From [Mycobacterium] nativiensis (GTDB lineage Bacteria > Actinomycetota > Actinomycetes > Mycobacteriales > Mycobacteriaceae), in the NCBI RefSeq assembly GCF_020172685.1, contig NZ_CP083986.1, positions 4,606,158 to 4,670,157 on the forward strand: 64,000 nt of DNA, read 5' to 3'. Within the stretch, counting starts at the first letter, position 1, and the number at the start of each line of letters is the position of its first letter. Shown piece by piece: positions 58,513 through 64,000 of this stretch. Both the position numbers and the translations under genes were made by a program. The notes below the pieces were generated by a model that was not told the DNA's origin, did not search any database, and was given only the letters and a program-made list of their open reading frames with translations.

Positions 58513-59174
58513 CGGCTCAGCACCGCCTCGGCGAGCACCGCGTCGAGCGCGGTGGTGATTTTGAAGGCCAGCGGGTCGCCCTCGACGACCTGGACCTGGC
58601 CTCCGACGTGTTCGACCATCGACGCGTCATCGGTGAACTGCATGCCCGCCCCGGCCTGCTGATAGGCCCGCAGCAGCAGTTCGGTGGCAAATCCCTGCGG
58701 GGTCTGAACAGCCCGCAGGCCGGTCCGCTCGGGCGTGCCCAGCACCACCCCGTTGGCGTCGACCGCCTTGATGGTGTCGGACACCGGCAGCGCCGGCACC
58801 ACCGCGCGGTTTCCGGCGCGCAGGGCCTCGACCACCCGGACCACCAGGTCCGGCGGGGTCAACGGTCGTGCGGCATCGTGGACCAGAACGAATTCGGGTT
58901 CTCCGGCGCTTTCCAGCGCCAGCCGGACCGATTCGACGCGGTCGGCGCCACCGGCGACGACCGTGGCCGTGTGGCCGAGGATCAGCTTGGCCTCATCGGT
59001 GCGATCCGGCGGCACCGCGACCACGACTTCATCGACGACTCCGGATTCCCGCAGACCGGCGACAGTGCGCTCGACCAGCGTCATCCCGCCCAGTAGAAAA
59101 AAGGCTTTCGGAATTCCCGCCCCGAGCCGTACCCCCGACCCCGCGGCCGGGACCACCGCTACCGTGTTGGCCAC
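58509..59174 (-). CDS. ispD: 2-C-methyl-D-erythritol 4-phosphate cytidylyltransferase
   Basis: MEP-pathway cytidylyltransferase (221 aa). N-terminal [19 protein letters not shown] is the CTP-binding loop, [10 protein letters not shown] the second motif, and TPQGF the third. GTG start at 59174. Downstream of carD by 43 nt and coupled to ispF. Orthologue of Rv3582c. Confidence 0.95.
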   Translation of the reverse strand: MANTVAVVPAAGSGVRLGAGIPKAFFLLGGMTLVERTVAGLRESGVVDEVVVAVPPDRTDEAKLILGHTATVVAGGADRVESVRLALESAGEPEFVLVHDAARPLTPPDLVVRVVEALRAGNRAVVPALPVSDTIKAVDANGVVLGTPERTGLRAVQTPQGFATELLLRAYQQAGAGMQFTDDASMVEHVGGQVQVVEGDPLAFKITTALDAVLAEAVLSR

Positions 59175-59217
59175 GGATTTCCCGACGGCTCAGGACGACG
59201 CGGTAAGGACGCAGCGG

Positions 59218-60001
<784 letters not shown>

Positions 60002-60550
60002 GTGAACGTGTTCAACAAGGCCTTCAACAAGGCTGCGATCGGCCTGATTGCGGCCGCGGCGCTCGCCGGATGCAGCGCCGGACAGATTTCGCAGTCCGCC
60101 GACCAGGCGTCCGCGGTGAACGGCGCCGCAGCCTCCTCCGGCGACCTGGCGCTGCGTGACGTGCGCATCCAGGCGGTGCAGACCGGCGACATGCTGGAGG
60201 CCGGCAACACCGTCGACCTGCTGTTCGTCGCCGCCAACCAGTCGCCGGACAAGGGCGATGAGCTGACCGCTATCAGCACGCCGGTCGGCAAGGTGTCGGT
60301 GACCGGCAACCGGACGGTGCCCGCCGGCGGCACCCTGGTCGTCAGCGCCCCGGCCGGCCCCGACCTGCCGACCGCTCCCGCCTCCAAGGCGCTGCCGGAA
60401 GTCACCGGCGCCAGCAACGCGGCTGCCACGGTGACCCTGGACGAGGCGATCAGCAACGGGCTGAACTACGAGTTCACCTTCGACTTCAAGAACGCCGGCC
60501 CGATCCGTGTGGCCGTGCCGATCTCGGCAGGCGTTCCCTCGCACCGCTGA
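60002..60550 (+). CDS. lpqE: Lipoprotein LpqE
   Basis: Exported lipoprotein of 182 aa. Signal sequence with hydrophobic AAIGLIAAAALAG and lipobox LAGC, lipidated Cys near residue 20. The mature part resembles copper chaperone (PCuAC-like) beta-folds: DLALRDVRIQAVQTGD and FVAANQSPDKGDELTAISTPVG. No Met/His copper motif could be confirmed. GTG start with AGGAG 7 nt upstream. Orthologue of Rv3584. Confidence 0.88.
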   Translation: MNVFNKAFNKAAIGLIAAAALAGCSAGQISQSADQASAVNGAAASSGDLALRDVRIQAVQTGDMLEAGNTVDLLFVAANQSPDKGDELTAISTPVGKVSVTGNRTVPAGGTLVVSAPAGPDLPTAPASKALPEVTGASNAAATVTLDEAISNGLNYEFTFDFKNAGPIRVAVPISAGVPSHR

Positions 60551-60600
60551 CCCTCGCGTCGTAGGCCGACGCTGTCGGTCCCACCGGCTACGGTCAGCGG

Positions 60601-62004
60601 GTGGCCAAGGCTCGTTCGCTCTATCGCTGCTCCGAATGCGGGAACACAACCGCAAAATGGGTGGGCCGCTGCCCGGAGTGCGGCAGCTGGGGTGGCATCG
60701 ACCCGGTGTCGGAGGCGGCCGTGCCGGCGGGTGGTTTGCGCCCCGCGGCGCCCGCACGGCCCGCGGTTCCGATCAGCTCCATCGCAGCGGGCCGCTCCCG
60801 CCCCGAACCGACCGGAGTGGCCGAACTCGACCGGGTACTCGGCGGCGGGATAGTCCCCGGCTCGGTCACACTGCTGGCCGGAGATCCCGGCGTCGGCAAA
60901 TCCACCCTGCTGCTCGAGGTCGCCCATCGCTGGGCGTTGGCCGGGCGGCGGGCGCTGTACGTCTCCGGTGAGGAGTCCGGCGGACAGATCCGGCTGCGCG
61001 CCGAACGCACCGGCTGCAGCCACGACGAGATCTACCTGGCCTCCGAATCGGACCTGCAGACCGTGCTGGGCCACATCGAGGCGGTGCGGCCGACGCTGGT
61101 GGTAGTCGATTCCGTGCAGACCATCGCGGCCGCCGACACCGACGGGGTGGCTGGCGGGGTCACCCAGGTGCGCGCCGTCACGGCCGCCCTGACCGCGGCC
61201 GCCAAGGCCGCCGACGTCGCGCTGATCCTGGTCGGCCACGTGACCAAGGACGGCGCGATCGCCGGTCCGCGGTCACTGGAACACCTCGTCGACGTGGTGT
61301 TGCACTTCGAAGGCGACCGCCACTCGGTGCTGCGGATGGTGCGGGCAGTCAAGAATCGCTTCGGGGCCACCGACGAGGTGGGCTGCTTCCTGCTCCGCGA
61401 CAGCGGTATCGAAGGGATCGCCGATCCGTCCGGGCTGTTCCTGGAGCAGCGCAGCGAACCGGTACCCGGCACCGCGATCACCGTGGCACTGGACGGCAAG
61501 CGCCCCATGATCGGCGAGGTGCAGGCCCTGCTGGCCACCCCGGCGGGTGGATCGCCGCGCCGCGCGGTCAGCGGCATCGACCACGCCCGGGCCGCCATGA
61601 TCACCGCCGTGCTCGACAAGCACGCGGAGCTGCCGATCGCCGCCGCCGACATCTACCTGTCCACCGTGGGCGGCATGCGACTGACCGATCCTTCAACAGA
61701 TCTGGCCGTCGCGATCGCCCTGGCCTCGGCCTACGCGGGCCTGCCGCTGCCGGCGACCACCGTGGTGGTCGGCGAGGTGGGCCTGGCCGGCGACCTTCGC
61801 CCGGTCAGCGGTATGGACCGGCGTCTGATCGAGGCGTCGCGGCTCGGGTTCACCACCGCGCTGACGCCCCCGGGCGCCCCGGCCAACGTGGGTGGCCTGC
61901 GCACGCTGGTGGCGGCCAATATCGTTGCAGCCCTTCAACACCTGAAAGACATCGCGGACCCTCGCAGCAGACAGGCACCGCCGCAGTTACTGGATCGGGC
62001 CTAG
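60601..62004 (+). CDS. radA: DNA repair protein RadA
   Basis: RecA-like branch-migration ATPase (467 aa). N-terminal four-Cys zinc finger [21 protein letters not shown], Walker [11 protein letters not shown], Walker B VVVDSV, the RadA-specific KNRFG motif and a C-terminal Lon-like domain ([22 protein letters not shown]). GTG start. In M. tuberculosis it is followed by disA; here a convergent gene ends 3 nt beyond its stop. Orthologue of Rv3585. Confidence 0.95.
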   Translation: MAKARSLYRCSECGNTTAKWVGRCPECGSWGGIDPVSEAAVPAGGLRPAAPARPAVPISSIAAGRSRPEPTGVAELDRVLGGGIVPGSVTLLAGDPGVGKSTLLLEVAHRWALAGRRALYVSGEESGGQIRLRAERTGCSHDEIYLASESDLQTVLGHIEAVRPTLVVVDSVQTIAAADTDGVAGGVTQVRAVTAALTAAAKAADVALILVGHVTKDGAIAGPRSLEHLVDVVLHFEGDRHSVLRMVRAVKNRFGATDEVGCFLLRDSGIEGIADPSGLFLEQRSEPVPGTAITVALDGKRPMIGEVQALLATPAGGSPRRAVSGIDHARAAMITAVLDKHAELPIAAADIYLSTVGGMRLTDPSTDLAVAIALASAYAGLPLPATTVVVGEVGLAGDLRPVSGMDRRLIEASRLGFTTALTPPGAPANVGGLRTLVAANIVAALQHLKDIADPRSRQAPPQLLDRA

Positions 62005-62007
62005 CGC

Positions 62008-62793
62008 TCAGTTACCCGGCGGCGGCGCATCCGGTGCCGGGACGTCCGCACCTGGCGGCGGCGCATCCGGCAACGGCTCGGTCAGCATGAATGGCACCGT
62101 CGCGGAGCGCAGATTGCCCAGTTGGACGACCAGGTTGTAGGTCCCCGGCCCGATCGGCTGCCGCGGCAGCGGGCACTGCGGCGCCGAACCCATGCCGGTC
62201 CAGGTCACCGTGGTCGTCACCTGCTCACCCGGGTCGAAGGTCTTGACCAGGGTCTCGTTCGACGGCGCGCAGTCCAGGTTCGACCACAGCCGCTGGTTGT
62301 CCAGCGAGTAGACGTAGGCGGCCAGCACGGCAGCGCCCACATCACGCTTGCAGGCGACCAGGCCGATGTTGGTGACCACCATGGTGAACTGGGGCTGCTC
62401 ACCCACCGCGTACTGCGGACCGGTGATGCCCTTGACCGCCAGCGTCGAGTCGGGGCAGTCGTCGCCCTCCTTGAGCACCGGGGGCGGGATCACCGCGGCG
62501 GTCGGGGTCGCCGACGGTGGAGGCGCCTGCTCGGCCGGTGCCACCACCGGCGTCTTGACCTCTTCCGGTGATGCGCCTTGAGGCTTGGCATTCTGGGCGG
62601 CGGTCGTCTTGTTGCCGGCGGCGCTGTCGGCGCCCGCACTGCCGTGCATGACAGCGAAGATGATGAGCGACACCACCCCGATTACTGCGACCGCGATGCC
62701 CAACGCCAAGCCGCGGCGTCGCCAATAGATCTGCGAAGGCAGCGGACCCTGCGGTTCCAAATCGATCACGTTCTCACGGTAGGTCGCTCTCAC
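62008..62793 (-). CDS. Membrane-anchored conserved protein (Rv3587c-like)
   Basis: Protein of about 261 aa with a short cytoplasmic N-terminus, one transmembrane helix (RRGLALGIAVAVIGVVSLIIFAV, near residues 26-48) and an extracytoplasmic part. The latter has a Pro/Ala linker, a beta-sandwich-like domain with three Cys (EGDDCPDST, VACKRDVG, LDCAPSN) plus one in APQCPLPRQ, and a Pro-rich tail. GTG 62793 is chosen for size agreement with Rv3587c; a longer TTG start at 62865 cannot be excluded. Confidence 0.82.
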   Translation of the reverse strand: MRATYRENVIDLEPQGPLPSQIYWRRRGLALGIAVAVIGVVSLIIFAVMHGSAGADSAAGNKTTAAQNAKPQGASPEEVKTPVVAPAEQAPPPSATPTAAVIPPPVLKEGDDCPDSTLAVKGITGPQYAVGEQPQFTMVVTNIGLVACKRDVGAAVLAAYVYSLDNQRLWSNLDCAPSNETLVKTFDPGEQVTTTVTWTGMGSAPQCPLPRQPIGPGTYNLVVQLGNLRSATVPFMLTEPLPDAPPPGADVPAPDAPPPGN

Positions 62794-62915
62794 CGAGAGT
62801 TGTCCGACCCTTCGCGGCGTGTCGTTGCCTCGTTGTGACCTTCGGCGACTATTCGGGCCCGGCAATGCGGCGGTTCCAGCTTCGCCTCTCCTTCGTCCAG
62901 CCTCGCTGAACCGCC

Positions 62916-63533
62916 CTAATCGCCGATGTTGCCGAGATGCCCGCGGGCCTGCACCCGCCCGTCGCCCAGGTGGTAGGTGGCGCCGACGATCGCCAGCGTC
63001 CCGGCCTCGATCTGGTCGGCAATGATTGTGGAGCGCGCGGCAAGTTGCGTCACGGTCTCGTTGACGTGGCGGATCTCGAACTCGTCGACACCGCTGAGCC
63101 CTTCCCGGCGGCCCACCAGGATCGACGAGGTGACCCGTTCGACGATGTCGCGCAGGTATCCGCCCGGTACCTCACCTTTGTCCAGGGCCGCCAGCGCGGC
63201 CTTCACCGCCCCGCAGCTGTCGTGACCGAGCACGACGATCAGCGGCACGTCGAGCACCGCCACCCCGAACTCGATCGAACCCAAGACCGCGGCGTCGATG
63301 ACATGCCCGGCGGTACGGACCACGAACATGTCGCCCAGGCCCTGATCGAAGATGATCTCGGCCGCCACCCGGCTGTCGCCGCAACCGAACACCACCGCCG
63401 TCGGCTTCTGCCCCACCGCCAGGCTGGCCCGGCGTTCGATGCTCTGACTGGGATGCGCGGGCTGTCCGGCTACGAAGCGGTCGTTACCCTCCTTGAGTGC
63501 TTTCCAAGCTGCTATCGGGTTTGAATTGGGCAT
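62916..63533 (-). CDS. canB: Beta-carbonic anhydrase
   Basis: Zinc enzyme (205 aa) interconverting CO2 and bicarbonate. Zinc ligands and catalytic dyad are intact: CGDSR (Cys, Asp, Arg) and GHDSCGAV (His, Cys). The start MPNSNPIAAWKALKEGNDRF at 63533 matches the family; the longer in-frame extension is rejected because it overlaps mutY's N-terminus. Orthologue of Rv3588c. Confidence 0.95.
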   Translation of the reverse strand: MPNSNPIAAWKALKEGNDRFVAGQPAHPSQSIERRASLAVGQKPTAVVFGCGDSRVAAEIIFDQGLGDMFVVRTAGHVIDAAVLGSIEFGVAVLDVPLIVVLGHDSCGAVKAALAALDKGEVPGGYLRDIVERVTSSILVGRREGLSGVDEFEIRHVNETVTQLAARSTIIADQIEAGTLAIVGATYHLGDGRVQARGHLGNIGD

Positions 63534-63570
63534 GCTCGATATTGTGCACGGGCGCGGGTTCTGGCGCACG

Positions 63571-64000
63571 ATGAGCATCGATCCGCACGACCTGATCAGC
63601 TGGTTCGCCTCCGCCGAACGCGACCTGCCCTGGCGGGCGCCCGACGTCACGCCGTGGCAGATCCTGGTCAGCGAATTCATGCTGCAGCAGACCCCGGTAT
63701 CGCGGGTGCTGCCGATCTGGCCGGACTGGGTGACTCGCTGGCCGACACCATCGGCGACGGCGGCCGCCACCGCGGCCGATGTGTTGCGGGCCTGGGGAAA
63801 GCTCGGCTACCCGCGCCGGGCCAAACGGTTGCACGAATGCGCCGCCGTCATCAGCCGTGACTTCGCCGACGTGGTCCCCGACGACGTCGACGTCCTACAG
63901 CAACTGCCCGGGATCGGCAGCTACACCGCGCGGGCAGTGGCCGCCTTCGCTTACCGCAAGCCAGTTCCGGTGGTGGACACCAACGTTCGCCGAGTGGTAG
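63571..64000 (+). CDS. mutY: A/G-specific adenine glycosylase MutY (3' end cut by window)
   Basis: DNA glycosylase removing adenine opposite 8-oxoguanine. The visible 143 residues include PWRAPDVTPWQILVSEFMLQQT with the catalytic Glu, the LPGIGSYTARAVAAFAY helix-hairpin-helix and VVDTNVRRV with the catalytic Asp. The 4Fe-4S cluster and NUDIX-like domains lie outside the window. Start ATG 63571 is preferred; ATG 63532 would add 13 residues and overlap the canB start. Orthologue of Rv3589. Confidence 0.93.
   Translation, partial: MSIDPHDLISWFASAERDLPWRAPDVTPWQILVSEFMLQQTPVSRVLPIWPDWVTRWPTPSATAAATAADVLRAWGKLGYPRRAKRLHECAAVISRDFADVVPDDVDVLQQLPGIGSYTARAVAAFAYRKPVPVVDTNVRRVV

Overview
This 64 kb window is chromosomal DNA from a high-GC actinobacterium of the family Mycobacteriaceae. 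The evidence is gene order: the window follows the Mycobacterium tuberculosis segment Rv3534c to Rv3589 almost gene for gene. It also carries a PPE protein, KstR/KstR2 operators, CarD and F420-dependent Ddn. The species cannot be named from this sequence alone. Rv names below are orthology calls from remembered gene order and protein sequence, not from a search.

Region 1 (1-17.2 kb) is sterol side-chain and ring degradation under KstR. It holds hsaEGF (the end of ring A/B degradation), a CYP125-like P450, kstD, the MaoC hydratase chsH3, a histidine-rich PPE gene behind a Zur-like operator, the igr operon (two cyp125 genes, chsE1, chsE2, chsH2, chsH1, ltp2) and divergent fadA5. Region 2 (17.2-21.1 kb) holds a small DUF8021-like protein, a ddn-family gene and a three-gene redox module with no counterpart here in M. 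tuberculosis: a putative di-iron protein, a PDR-type reductase and a membrane fatty-acid desaturase/hydroxylase. Region 3 (21.2-40.9 kb) is ring C/D degradation under KstR2: two SDRs, echA20-ipdABC, fadA6-kstR2-ipdF-ipdE1 and fadD3-fadE31-fadE32-ipdE2. A choloylglycine-hydrolase homologue and a secreted lipase sit between ipdE2 and aspB. This region is interrupted by a VOC/DUF899/two-TetR island (26.6-29.1 kb).

Region 4 (40.9-51.6 kb) holds a hemophore-like protein, unknown genes, hsaB-hsaC-hsaA (hsaD and nat are absent here), kshB, fadE34 and kstR. Region 5 (51.6-64 kb) is housekeeping: an MBL-fold hydrolase, an ArsB-like permease, a secreted phosphodiesterase, rlmB, cysS, ispDF, carD, lpqE, radA, an Rv3587c-like protein, canB and mutY. 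disA, which normally follows radA in mycobacteria, is missing.

Together the catabolic genes oxidise the sterol side chain (CYP125, ChsE/ChsH/Ltp2, FadA5, FadE34), open rings A/B (KstD, KshB, HsaABC, HsaEFG) and dismantle rings C/D (FadD3, IpdF, IpdE1/E2, EchA20, IpdAB, IpdC, FadA6). Seven KstR-type palindromes (TnnAACnnGTTnnA; one of them degenerate by one base) and two KstR2-type palindromes (AnCAAGnnCTTGnT) can be read in the sequence. They lie at the expected divergent or operon-head promoters. No tRNA, rRNA, IS element or CRISPR array was seen.
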